Positions 45,181-56,375 of a DNA stretch of 64,000 nt are shown piece after piece. The stretch lies in assembly GCA_932294295.1 (NCBI GenBank), contig OW028579.1:35408362-35472361 (forward strand), in the 5' to 3' direction. The notes beneath the pieces are model-generated. The model was not told where the DNA came from. It made no database searches and saw only the letters and a program-made list of their open reading frames with translations. A program made the position numbers and the translations under genes. The DNA comes from Alitta virens (taxonomy: Eukaryota > Annelida > Polychaeta > Phyllodocida > Nereididae). Every line of letters begins with the position of its first letter. The first letter of the stretch is position 1.

Positions 45181-47240
45181 TAAGACAATTGTTGTCAAGG
45201 TATGATCACTGTATCCAATAATACATTTCAAATCTCAGAATCTGCATTACAACAGAAACACTGTAGACTATATACAGCATTTGAATAAGTTAAAGATATA
45301 TCAAAATCATTAGGTTCTATATGATTTACCTTCTTATTTATCTAATTTAGCATACATTTCATTTATTGATCACAGACTGACAAAACGCACACATGAATTA
45401 AACAATGATATTATACATTCCTTACATGCTGTAACAATATTTCAAAAATACATGTTTAAAAAAATTGTAAAATACATTGAAAAATATACATGTGCTTACT
45501 CCAGTTAATTGTCAAACCTTGTGGTTGCAATTTCATTTAGTTTGGCCTGGCTGATGACTTTGAAAACATTATCTCATCCACACACTTTGTATTGAATGAA
45601 CAATGAACATTAGATTGTGATAATAAATAGCACTTTCATATGGGAAAAACTTTGATCTAATATCTGGGTAGTACACACGAATTTGGCATTGGTTCAGCAG
45701 GGCTGATTTACAGGAATAACAATATGTGGAGATGGAAAGAAAAGATGGAAAGAAAATACTTATCTATTTCATGGAAAATACCTTGTTGACAAAACAAAAG
45801 AAACACCTCTACAATTCTTTCTATAGTGATATATTTCAGGTTAGAATTGTGGTTTTATAATAAAGGATTTGGATGTTATGATTTATTTTGGAAATTTAGG
45901 CCAGGTGTATACATTTGAAAAAAAAATATCATAGTTTACTATATTTCATATTTGAGGGATATTCTGCAACATTTTTACAAAAGTGGAATTATCCATCAAT
46001 CTGAAAACAAGTGTGCTGTTTGGATCTTTTGACATTGTTATTTTGCCAATTAGCTATGGTGAATGTTGCAATAGACATTAACAGGTACATTTTATTACTT
46101 ATAAATACCATGAGGCAGTTTTGCACTTAATCATGGCAAGGTAATTACATGTAGACATTGCCAACCTTTTGTTAGTAATGTTAATAGCTTCGTGGGATAT
46201 GTAGGATACGATTGGCAATAACTAAAAACAAGCTCAGGTGATTACTGTTTGTCATTGTGTAATAAATTCACACCTGACCATGGTGACAAATTAGGGATGC
46301 AGTAGTGGTTGTTGGCCAAAAGGTTGAATGACAGTGATGACATTTATAATGTTGTAATAATTTACCTGTCTCTGATAATGCAATACCTCTATATTTATGT
46401 GGTTGAATAAATGTCTGAATCAGTCTAAGGCAAAGCTATATTTGGACAAAATCTGATTAGGTTTATTGACCATCATCAAAGAATCTTGCTTTGTATCTTT
46501 TGTATGATAATTGAATGAGTTGTATTACATCATGCTGAAAACGAGTCCATAAAACAATGGATGACAGAGTGGAAATAACAATTTGGTTGAAATCAAATGA
46601 ACAACACAGCTCCCACATCATGCATTTATCAATTGCTACTGCCACCTCAGTAATAAAGAACCTTGGTATTAAGACCACCCTGGTGCGATATTTACTGGTC
46701 TTAATGGTGAGGTGATCTATGTGAGGTTAGTAACAACAACGACCACACAATGAGTCTAAATAACAGTGTACATGGCTCCAACACTCAAGGGTGAGATGGT
46801 CTTAATAGTGAGGTGATACTAGGGTGGGTTTTGCTGCAGAACAGTGGCCATGTACTTCCACATATCAGTTACAAAGGTACTTATCATGTTTATGAGAAGT
46901 GCATTCTGATGATCTGTGACATTTACCTAGCAATTCCAACCCCCCGAGCAGGAGTATAGCAAGGAAACCAACTCTCCCCAGTACTATGCTTACTGAAAAA
47001 TTCCTGGATCTTTGCCAAACTGTACTGCATACGTTGATTATATTTCACCTTCAACTTATCTAAGACGTCTCAGTAAACATGATATAAATGGTTCGTAAGT
47101 AGGTTCTTAAATATTATCTTAATCACGAGTGCAATTTAAAGTAATGTACCTAGTGATAATCCTAAGCTGGACTAAAATACTCTAGCGCAGACTCTTTGTT
47201 TACATATGCATCACTTTTGTGTCTACTTCTCTTTTCAATT

Positions 47241-47392
47241 ACAGCCAAATTCATAGAGTTGGAAACTAATCTCATAGACTTTGAAACAGCCAAACTCCAG
47301 GGGATGTGATGTCATGTGAATCCAGGACTCCCATTGGCTGAGTGACTCCCTTAACCAATGGGAGTCCTGGATTCACATGATGTAATAAATTA
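47241..47392. mobile_element. Foldback MITE (family B)
   Basis: Left end ACAGCCAAATTCATAGAG; arms GTGAATCCAGGACTCCCATT and its inverse AATGGGAGTCCTGGATTCAC. The right terminus is missing. Confidence 0.7.
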
Positions 47393-47464
47393 CTAATAAT
47401 CATGTTGATAGTGCAGCATAGGCCTACTCATATGTATTACCTGCATTACTGCATTTCACATGAT

Positions 47465-47722
47465 TAAATATAGATAGATAGATAGATAGATAGCTGATAG
47501 AGAGAGAGCGAGAGTCCACCCTTGTTACACATTTACCTATGGGTGGGATCTTTTACTTGCCTCAGCACAGACACTGAGGACAGGGGACCGCCAATTTAAC
47601 GTCTCGTCCCTACGACATCCAGCTGGGATGATGCTCATGAAGGGTGCCTGGGCCTGGGATTGAACCCGGGTCCTTCAGAAGAGCAGGCAAGAGTCTTACC
47701 ACTAGACCACCCTGCTGCTATA
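47465..47722 (-). mobile_element. tRNA-derived SINE (family 2), full head, GATA tail
   Basis: Read on the minus strand it starts with a tRNA-like head (GGTGGTCTAGTGGTAAGAC A-box, GGGTTCAATCCCAGG B-box), then the family body, and ends in a (TATC)n tail (plus-strand GATA repeats, about 47470-47493). Confidence 0.75.
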
Positions 47723-47964
47723 TACGTTGTCTGATGAGTTATATGTACGTTGAAAAACAATACCAGAATAATTTTCCAGTACCTATATTTTCTCAGGGTG
47801 GACTTTCTCTCCCTCTCTATTATCAGCTATCTATCCTCCAATCTTCTGCAGATTGGTCAGTTTTCCTGATTATGCAGTGAACGTGCAAAAGTTGCTGAAT
47901 GGACTATCTAATCTGCATGGTTTTACATTAAATTTTTAGTCGATTTAATTATTGATGCCACTGA

Positions 47965-48215
47965 TTAGCTGGATGTCGTTCGGATGAGACCTTAAATTGG
48001 TGGTCCTTTGTAGTCAGGGTCTAAACTGAGGCAAGTAAAAAGATCCCACCCATGGGGTAAATGTGTAGAATGGTTGGACTCTCTCTCACCTCATCAATCA
48101 ACCCTTGATAGCTTCAAGAACTTGCCTTAGAGAGCTGCACTTTCCATATCTATCTATCAATCTATTTATCTGTCTATCTATCTATCTATCTATCTATCTC
48201 TCTATCTATCAATTG
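47965..48215 (+). mobile_element. SINE family 2 body ending in TATC repeats
   Basis: Opposite orientation to its neighbour at 47465. Body from GCTGGATGTCG through GATCCCACCCATGGGGTAAA to AGAACTTGCCTTAGAGAG, running directly into a (TATC)n tail (48148-48210). Head missing. Confidence 0.65.
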
Positions 48216-49242
48216 TTCAAAATATAATAGTCATCTTGGTCCTTTATATTTGTGACTAGTAAACTAGCTTCTTCTGCAAGCATCTGGTCCAAACCGATGT
48301 AACCTCGTAAACACGATCTTTGACCTTTCTGTACTGCTTCCAAACAAAAAGAAAGGATGAAGGTGAAACAAAGTCGAATTCCACTCAGTGATTAAGTGCA
48401 GAAACGTAGAAAACGTGAGCTCCTAAATCATGGGAAACTTCTGAGGTGAAATTGAAGCTTCATGCAGGAATGCTGGAATATTTTGACTAAACGAATCTTC
48501 CATTTTTGTGGACTGACAAAAAATGGGAGCAAGATGCCTCTTGATGTTTCTAAAGCTATAAAAAAAAATTCACGGTACAAGATTATGTATAACAACAGGC
48601 AGCTTTACCAGTTGCATGATAGAACTGATGTTGGTAAATAGTTAATTCTGGACCAACACATTAGTAAAATATTAGAATGTGCTGAGTTGCGATAAACACA
48701 ATGAAATTATAATTAATGTACAAAATATATACATTACAACTTTGCAGGACAAATGTTTGATATCAGTAATTATGAATCCAATAGAGTATTAAATATTTTT
48801 TCTTTTTCATATAAAGATTACATAATCTGAAATAAACAGATACAAATTCAAATTTCTTTTGAAATGTACATCTATTTTTTCTGATCTTCATCTCACTCAT
48901 CTCACCCTCAAAATTTTTCATGTAACTGGTGGTCTCAAAATAACTTTGAATTATGCTCTGAGACCACCAGTCATCATCATTATTGTCAAGAAATGTTTTT
49001 TCCTTATTTATAACAATACAGAATCATATCAATTAATCACTCTCAGTTTGTGTATGGCTGTAAACACAACGTTCTGTTTGTAGAAAATGTTGTGCATGTG
49101 TTCAAATTATTCAACAATTTCCCAAGCTTAGCATTTAAAGCTGACAATTTGAGACGAGTTACTGTCCCCTGTAAATTACCAAGGTATTAATTGCATATAA
49201 CTATGTATAGTGTTTATTATATTACCCCACACATAAACAACA

Positions 49243-49324
49243 AAGATGGCGGACTGGGGTATTAGTAGTCACGTGCTTCCACTTATGATTTCCCCCTCCA
49301 AAACTGGAGGTCAGGTAAAAAAAT
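49243..49324 (+). promoter_or_regulatory. YY1-like AAGATGGCGGAC site with short open frame and donor
   Basis: AAAGATGGCGGAC at about 49242-49255 resembles the YY1 motif that overlaps start codons in many animal promoters. The ATG opens a frame coding MADWGISSHVLPLMISPSK and ends at CAG|gtaaaa. It may be a first exon, but no partner exon was found, and splicing straight to USP exon 1 gives a broken frame. An E-box CACGTG lies at 49272. Confidence 0.25.
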
Positions 49325-50509
49325 GACTACAATTTCTGCAAAGAATGGGATATACAGGTAGTTCCTCTAACTGCGCAAAAAAAGACCATAGCCCAGCGAA
49401 AATCAAAACAGAGATTATATCAGTTGCCTCGGAAAGCTCAATAAACTTTTCCAGCAATCAGTTTTTAGTGAATGAAACACTGACATTTCCAAGCAGCACC
49501 TTTGAGACAGAAACATTTTCACGCCCTTTAAACACTATAAACTCCATTAAGCAACTTGACATCACTGGTTAATGCACCTTTCTTGAAGATCAAAGGTCGG
49601 AGGCAATATTTCACACATCATCAACACCTGTTCTGTAGCCTCAGCAAGTGTCATTTGCCAACCTGGGCTGACAGAAGTTGCATTTTGGGCAGATGTCAGA
49701 TATTGTTCCCACTCCAAGCCCTGTCTAGGAGCAGTATCACCTGCATTTTTCACCATGCTTACTCACAGTTTATTAGACAGGAACAGTCGGGGTTATATAG
49801 AAGCTGTAAAATCTTCAATACATGGTGTTGCTGGTGCACAGATGACTGGGCTGTAACTAAACTACTTCTACTACTACCAGTGAAATGACCTCGCCGATTG
49901 CTTCTGAATCAATTTAATAAATCAAGACAAGACAAGATAAGGATTGTGTATTTAAGCCACGCAAAATATTACATAAAGTATATGCAGATACAGATTTGTC
50001 AATATTAGTACAGGCGATGCTCATTTTATGTTTTAGGCGTTGCCAAAGCATGCAATTAAAACTAACATAGGCACACTGTCCAGTCATCGCTTGATCCAAT
50101 TATTGATTGCATCGTTAATTAATGATTGGGCCGACTTGCAGGTGGCTCCTTCTGTTAGGTTTAAGTAGATGTTATTAGCTAAATTAAACACATTTATTGA
50201 CAGCATGCCAGGTCCGGCTTATGCTGGGCCAACATTGGGCCGATGGTGTTAGTATACTGGGTAAATATTATTGCAATACTGCTTTTTATTACCTGGTGTT
50301 ATCTATCTGGTCTGTAACCTTGATTGGTATTTTAGCAGACCACGAGGAGCTTTGAGGACCTCCTCAAGATTAAGACCAATAAATACCTGACTATGGGTGG
50401 TCTATACCAGTGAAATTATCCAGTACTAGGCATATTCACCAACTTCAGTTGATGCAGGGTATCTTTATTTTGGCATGAACTGCAAAATTTAGCCTACGCA
50501 TTCTAATTG

Positions 50510-50640
50510 CAAGGGTGGGTGGCGCAGTGTTAAAACTGGGACCTGGCCTGGTCTATGGGGTCCCGGGTTACGATTCCAATTTAGCTATTGTGCTTTGCAC
50601 ACTTCTCCTGGTTGTTGACCAAAAGAAAAGTTGGGTTGTG
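50510..50640 (+). mobile_element. tRNA-like SINE head, another family
   Basis: GGGTGGCGCAGTGTTAAAAC resembles an A-box arm and GGGTTACGATTCC a B-box (one inserted base). No genuine tRNA cloverleaf is apparent, so this is called a SINE head, with low certainty. Confidence 0.4.
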
Positions 50641-50670
50641 CAAATCATTAATAGTTATATCCCAGGTACT

Positions 50671-50757
50671 ATAGAAGGGAGTTAACTAACATATGTGTTG
50701 GTTACATCCCGACGCCGAAGGCAGTTTTAACATAAAAATATGTTAGTTAACTCCCGA
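50671..50757. repeat. GGGAGTTAACTAACA inverted pair
   Basis: GGGAGTTAACTAACATATG and its inverse CATAAAAATATGTTAGTTAACTCCC enclose GGTTACATCCCGACGCCGAAGG. Related single copies at 50873-50905 and 52111-52160 (GTAAACTAACATTATTTCG, then CTGGTGCTGAAGGCAAAC). Confidence 0.5.
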
Positions 50758-51782
50758 ACTATGAGGATATCACTAACTTATACTCCATTAAATATACTTT
50801 CTAATTTGTTTTGATAGTTAGATTTTTTTAACTGCCCTTATTATGCGAGTATATTATAGTTTGCAAGAGGGAGTTAACTAACATTTTCGTTGGCTAGAGA
50901 ACAATAGGAAAACTGTTTGGGTGGGGTACAAGTTATTTTGTTGCGTTGTGTCCTGACTGCCAAGGGAAAGAATATTCCATTGCCATTGAATGGATGATCA
51001 TAAACCTCATGATAAATAATCATATTTGTTTAAATTATATTAATGTCATCAAATTGTGCCATATTGTTAGTTGTTTATTGGGTAGATAACTCATCCCAAT
51101 GGCATAATTTATGCCGCTGTAGGGATAAGGGTGATAACAGAACAAAATATTCGAAAAACATCAAGTATGAATATAGTAGATGCATAAAATGGGCGTAATT
51201 TTGAAAATTGTAGATGTTTACCATGAAACCAAGCATGAATAGCAATTTGGTAAATTACATTCATCTATGTATATATATCAGCAATGACGTCACTTTGACA
51301 TGGAAGAATGTATCTTTTTCTTTGTGCTTTGACAAGTCAAGTAACCGTTATTCATAGGTTACTTCGTGAGTCCTGCGCTGGTTATACCCAAAGCGTATAC
51401 AAGCAAAAAGCCAAATTGTATGACTGCCAAATCTTGTCTTTGCCAGGTCAAGTTTGTGTTTGTGTCTTACGGGTCCCAGGGAACAACTGGGTCATTGTGT
51501 GTGCATTAGCTCAATTCCAGGTGAAAACAAACCAATGTCTAATGTTTCTACCCAGAAAACAGGTGCTCGCATGAATAAAATTGGGTTGAAGCCAACATTT
51601 AGGAAATGGATTCTCCACTTCCTGTAATACTTTTGTGTGTTATATCTACAGCATTAGGATTGTTTACATACTCTTTTTTTTTTATGTGTGCAACACATTC
51701 TGTGGTTGAATTAAGTCAATCAGTAAGTCAATCAATTTCTGTTTTTTCCACCTAAAGTTGTGATTAGCTTATCTCATGTATA

Positions 51783-51937
51783 TACATGGCCAATTGTGCC
51801 ACGTGCGTTTTCCATGCGTTTGGATAAACGCATGGAAAACGCACGGTTTTTGCCTCATTATAATTAGCTAAAAACCACGCGTTTTCCATGCAATTATCCT
51901 TCTCATGGAAAACGCACGTGGCACATTTGGCCATGTA
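51783..51937. mobile_element. Foldback MITE (family A), longest copy
   Basis: About 155 bases, nearly palindromic throughout: GTGCCACGTGCGTTTTCCATG on the left and its complement CATGGAAAACGCACGTGGCAC on the right, with a short AT-rich centre (TTATAATTAG). Confidence 0.8.
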
Positions 51938-52345
51938 CAATGCATACGTCTGATACACATCTTGGGGTTATCCATAGGTCGAGTTTAAAGTAGACAACTA
52001 AGTGATCAACTAATATAAGGTTATTTGAATCTCTGTCACTCTCATCTAATGGTCACTTTCTTTGCAAGGTGATTGAAATATTACATTAGAAGTAATACAG
52101 TGTAGTTGGAAGGAGTAAACTAACATTATTTCGTTGGTTTATTCCTGGTGCTGAAGGCAAACAAATGTCAACAACTGTATATGAATTTACACACGTCGTT
52201 TCAGTTCTCATTTTGTAATTAATTTGCACCGGATATTTCAGCTGACCATTATCTGTTATGCATAACCTTGAGAAGGTTGCTGTTTTGTAACATAATGACC
52301 AATAAAGTCTAACACATAACAATGTATTTTTCTCATTTTTTCCAG

Positions 52346-52426
52346 GGATTGGTACATAAGACAGAATGCCCAAGAGAGTATTAATTGCAATTGACTGGAG
52401 TCAAAATGCTGAGAAAGCTTTTGACT
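52346..52426 (+). CDS. USP exon 1 (short 5' leader plus start codon)
   Basis: A good acceptor (tttttccag, ending 52345) precedes 20 leader bases and the ATG at 52366. The exon ends GACT|gtaagt. The acceptor implies at least one upstream non-coding exon, not located. The exon codes for MPKRVLIAIDWSQNAEKAFD. Confidence 0.85.
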
Positions 52427-55400
52427 GTAAGTATACAATGCCTTAAAAGTTACTATCAGACTGATGGTTTTTTTTTTTCAGAAAAGGTTACATGAGATCT
52501 GGTTATATTCATCATTTAAAATGGCAAGATGTATAACAATGCCTAAACATATATCTGACATTCATTTCTTTTAATAACATCCCATAACTTGTGAATTACC
52601 ATATTATGAGTGTAGTGAACCCATAGCCATTGATAGCCAGTGGAACCATAAAAGCATTTAATTTAGATGTAATTTTAACTTCAATAAGAGTATTAATATG
52701 CATCAACATTTGAAAGTATCTGCCTACCTTTTATACTTGATAAACCTACGAAAATGTGACAATTTGTGTAAGATAAGCATTTATTTATGATGATGATGAT
52801 CATCATCATCTCCTTTTTTGGTTAGGTAGAGAACCACAGGCGTTTGCCACCATATATTACAGTGCTCACTGCTCAGTGATGACAGCACTTGTACTTCACT
52901 AATACCAAGGCTCCTGGCTGCTCTAATTGCCTTCTCATGTCACAAGGCAGCTTTGTTAGTTGCAACAGTTACTCAGAATGAGCAGCTGGCCAATTAGAGG
53001 CCATGGTACACAAACAGTTAGATCACAGGTACCTGGATTTGCAGCACATGGTTCTCCAAAACAATAAAAACAACATTTGAAGTTTGTGAAAGTTAGAAAC
53101 TTAGATGCAATTCTTTTTGATAGTTTACCAGTTAGACTTAATTACAAAATAAATTGCCTAATAGCCTATAAGCTGGCTTATGGCATTTAATGGAATTGGA
53201 TGTCAATGGCAGATCAATGAATTTTCATTGCGTACACTCAATTCTTATGAAGTAGTAGTGTATGTAAACAAAAATTTCTCAATTGGGTCTCTTATTGGCT
53301 TCAAGCTGACAGCACACAGTGGTAAATATCAATAAATAATTAAAGTTGTCACTTAGAATAAGAAGGTAAATTATTTGTGTGCATGATATAGCCATTTCTG
53401 AGGAGTGACATGGTGTTTTTGACTGACATTGGCCATTCTTGACAAAGTCGGTTGCCTTGTTATTGTGTGCTAAGTTGCTGTCATGGTGGTAAACGCATGT
53501 GGTAGAACTATATCCACAATCTTGGTTAGTAACATTGGTGTCCACGTTGGGTGGGGGTCTAACTCAGTGTTAGTGCGCCGGGCTTCCAACCACTAGGTCC
53601 CAGGTTTGATTCCCAGTCGAGCCTAAGTTAGATGGCTGTTTCATCCATCATCTCATTGCCATAGTCCCTACCTGTCATTAGCCCATCAGGTGCAGAAATA
53701 CAGTACGTAAAGCCATAATCCACCTACCCACCCATTGGTGTCCACATAAAATAACCTTTTATCACAATTTAAATGAGCAACTATAGCAATGGAGTCATTG
53801 TACAAATACTTTTGCAGAACAAGATTCAGATTCTGACAAATTTCTTTTTATTTTTCAGACTATGTATACCATGTACACAAAAAGGACTGCTTGCTCATCT
53901 TGTCACATTACATAGAGGCTGGTTAGTAAGTGTAATTTTTCTGACAGCTCTACAAATATGGTGTCAGGTTGAAGAAGATTGTTTACAGCCAAATTCATAG
54001 AGTTGGAAACCAATCTCTGATTTGATGCTTTGACTTTGATGCTTAACTCCAGAGGGCGTCATGTGAATCCAGGACGCTCACTATTTAAAGCAATCCCTCA
54101 GCCAATGAGATTCCTACATTCACGTGACGTCATCTGGAGTTTAGCTTCCAAGTCTACGAGGTATGTTTCCAACTCTATGAATTTGGCTGTTATAGGCGAG
54201 TTTCAGCATATACATGGCCAAATGTGCCACGTGCCTTTTCCAAACGCATGGAAAACGCATGGTTTTCTCCTCATTTTAATCAAGCAAAAACCATGCGTTT
54301 TCCATGCATTTATCCTTCTCATGGAAAACGCACATGGCACATTTGGCCATATTTAATTGTATATGGCGTTACTGTGAGTTTCTTCATCTTCAACCGGAAG
54401 AGCTATCTAGTTCTGCTGTCTGACAAAATTGTTGATGTAGAAACAGTTTTTTGGTAGTATTTTTTTTTTATTGTGTATGCAATGAACGTTTCTTGTTGTC
54501 AACAATTAATTGAGGCAATCAGTGAATCTTTCTATATATTAAAAAAACTGGTATGCCTATGACCGTTCCTTGTTGTATCAGTTGTATATCCTAAAGATCA
54601 ATAGTTACCTAATTTTTTTTTTTAGTCCTTTGAAGCAACAACTGCTCTGTGTATTTGAATGCTCTAAAAACGTGCATTACTACATCTTTAGCAACCACTT
54701 TATTTTGGCTGCCGCGTTCTTTTTGCGGTAATAGATATGTTCTAAATTGTACATTGATTAAATTCTACTTCAAAAATTGTTTAACTAATTATTTTCTTTG
54801 CAAGGCAAGCCAAAAGAACTGATGAAAAAGGAGCAAGAATTGCTTGAATTACAAGAAGTTTATGAGAACAGATTATTACAACTGAAAGTAAGTAAAAGTT
54901 GCAAAAGAGGAATTGTTAACTTTCAATAAATAAATAAAAGTATTAATTGGAGATTGAAACAGGGTGTCTATATATTATTTTCTTCTCAATGCTTTCTAAG
55001 AAAGTTGCCGACATGTCTAATTGCTGGTGTGTCTTACCTGCTTACATATGTCTCAATTCTTCTGGGTCTAAAAAAACATGTCAGCTTATATGACTAGTAC
55101 ATGGCCAAATGTGCCACATGCGTTTTCCATGAGAAGGATAAACGCATGGTTTTTGCCTAATTAAGATGAGGTGAAAACCATGCGTTTGCACGTAGCACAT
55201 TTGGCCATGTAGCTATAAGAGGCAAACATAATGATAAGATGATTAGGCTGCTTGGAGTCCTCACCATGTTACACATTTACCCCATGGGTGGGTTACCTTC
55301 CTCAGCATAGATACCGAGTTCAAAGTACCTCCAACCAGTGTATTTTGGTTAGGTGGGGCGTGTACTACAAAGCGGTCATCTGGTTCACTGATTAAGTTAA

Positions 55401-55638
55401 TCCCCCTTCTCCTAATACATTTGATATTTGATTTCAGATAAACTATGAATGGTGCACGGGAACAGGCTCAGCCCCTGGAGAACACATTGTTCAAATGGCC
55501 AGGGAGAGGCAGTGTGAAATGGTCATCATGGGTGCCAGAGGATTGGGAAAGATCAAGAAAGCTCTGTTGGGATCAGTCAGCGACTATGTGCTCAAGAAAG
55601 CCCCTTGTCCCGTCTTGGTGTGTAAATGGAATGACTAG
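52366..55638 (+). CDS. Universal stress protein (UspA family), four exons
   Basis: Small cytosolic nucleotide-binding protein of the UspA fold. Coding exons 52366-52426, 53859-53921, 54805-54887 and 55438-55638 join to 135 residues, the usual size of a single-domain USP. The start MPKRVLIAIDWS is the canonical first beta strand with its nucleotide-contacting Asp. Near the C terminus, GARGLGKIKKALLGS fits the G-2x-G-9x-G-S phosphate-binding motif of ATP-binding (MJ0577-type) USPs, followed by SDYVLKKAPCPVLVCK, the typical last helix and strand. The middle exon encodes a charged, helix-prone ELMKKEQELLELQEVYENR stretch. The introns show it is nuclear and not bacterial contamination. Animal USPs are known from cnidarians, flatworms and several invertebrates but not vertebrates (established knowledge). 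The physiological role here is unknown. Confidence 0.93.
53546..53733 (+). mobile_element. tRNA-derived SINE (family 1) with perfect 12-base duplication
   Basis: A- and B-box head followed by the family body and a CCTACCCACCC tail, in USP intron 1. The duplication attggtgtccac at 53534-53545 and 53734-53745 is perfect, so this is a comparatively recent insertion. Confidence 0.88.
53859..53921 (+). CDS. USP exon 2
   Basis: Acceptor tttttcag; donor G|gttagt. It codes for YYVYHVHKKDCLLILSHYIEA, the second beta strand region. The alternative donor seven bases into the intron (gtaagt at 53926) would create an in-frame TAG with exon 3, so the weaker GTTAGT donor is chosen. A foldback element begins about 60 bases downstream. 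Confidence 0.9.
53984..54193. mobile_element. Foldback MITE (family B), full-length copy
   Basis: Terminal inverted repeat CAGCCAAATTCATAGAGTTG / CAACTCTATGAATTTGGCTG, flanked on both sides by TTA, as in PIF/Harbinger-type elements. The inner arms carry CGTCATGTGAATCCAGGA and its inverse. It starts about 60 bases after USP exon 2. Confidence 0.75.
54211..54352. mobile_element. Foldback MITE (family A)
   Basis: In USP intron 2, 20 bases after a family-B element. Termini TACATGGCCAAATG and CATTTGGCCATATT; the right TA is mutated. Confidence 0.72.
54805..54887 (+). CDS. USP exon 3
   Basis: Acceptor ttctttgcaag; donor AAA|gtaagt. It codes for GKPKELMKKEQELLELQEV and onward to LLQLK, an amphipathic charged helix. 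It ends in phase 0. Confidence 0.9.
55083..55325 (-). mobile_element. SINE family 2 fragment split by a foldback element
   Basis: CAGCTTATATGACTAG before the foldback element at 55098-55211 and GAGGCAAACATAATGATAAG after it match consecutive parts of family 2, so the foldback element appears to have inserted into an older SINE. The body continues to about 55325. Confidence 0.55.
55098..55211. mobile_element. Foldback MITE (family A), short copy
   Basis: In USP intron 3. Termini TACATGGCCAAATG and CATTTGGCCATGTA; the right arm is internally deleted (CCATGCGTTTGCACGTAGC). A solitary family-A terminus also occurs at 61144-61164. Confidence 0.72.
55438..55638 (+). CDS. USP exon 4 with ATP-binding motif and stop
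   Basis: Acceptor gatttcag at 55437. It codes from INYEWCTGTGSAPGEHIVQ to the C terminus CKWND and TAG. It holds the VIMGARGLGKIKKALLGS loop and the PCPVLV strand. The ATG at 55445 opens a different frame and is a shadow. Confidence 0.93.
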   Translation: MNYEWCTGTGSAPGEHIVQMARERQCEMVIMGARGLGKIKKALLGSVSDYVLKKAPCPVLVCKWND

Positions 55639-56375
55639 TGCTGTCATCTGGTGTAATAACAATATCGTGGATGGGTCTCCGCAGCAAATCTGATCGAAGC
55701 TTGTGATTGGTCACTTTGTGTGTGTACTGCAGAGTAGGCTAGCAGAAAATAGAATGGTTTGAACGCTTGAATAGAAACATAATGTACAAGTTTGTAACTA
55801 ATATATGGTAAAGAGTGGAGACCTAACGTGGGCCAAGGTATGTAACTTATTAGGGGTTTTAAAATCATGCTCAAAGGTGGTTTTAAGTGGCTTTATGTAA
55901 ATACTAACAAATTACTAAATCTTTGATAACTTGATGTGGAAGGGTAAAATGGTGCATGTGATCGAAATGTGTAGCCATATGGTATTCCTTTACAAAAAAA
56001 TAAAAATAAAATCTTCCTTTGGCATCAAGGTGAAAGAAGCTCTTGGTTAATGAAAATTAAATATATTTTACCATTTCTGTGACACCTTTTAATTGATGCA
56101 CACACGGTTCAGTGGAAATGCTGAAAGACTGTACAATGTACATAGATCTACTGTACAGGTTTAATTGTTGTACTTAATTTCAAAATCAGAAGTATACGTA
56201 AAAGCAATGTTTCCATTTTCGATAAATTGTTTCTGCGATTTGGCACTTTTCTTCTGTTTGTGCAATCTGGATGTTACATTTTCTGCATTTTTGTTTTATT
56301 TTGGTTCAGTAGCACAATGGGACTGTACAAAGGTTGTGTGAACTGTTGTTGACTTGGTTTTTTTTAATTAATAAA
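55639..56375 (+). other. USP 3' UTR and candidate poly(A) signals
   Basis: No coding signal. AATAAA occurs at 55999-56004, 56005-56010 and 56370-56375. The first pair gives a UTR of about 380 bases; the last is followed by a T/G-rich stretch. Confidence 0.5.

Larger units (their letters stand above)
39626..49242. other. Intergenic region without recognisable genes
   Basis: Apart from the LINE fragments, pentamer and GGCT tracts, the family-B element and the family-2 SINEs listed, I see no coding exon. A short hairpin (CTGGTGGTCTCAAA / CTCTGAGACCACCAG) lies at 48925-48971. Confidence 0.5.

Noticed and set aside
52366..55638. Bacterial contamination or recent bacterial transfer explaining the USP
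   Set aside because: Four exons with proper GT-AG borders and correct phases, and animal repeats in the introns.
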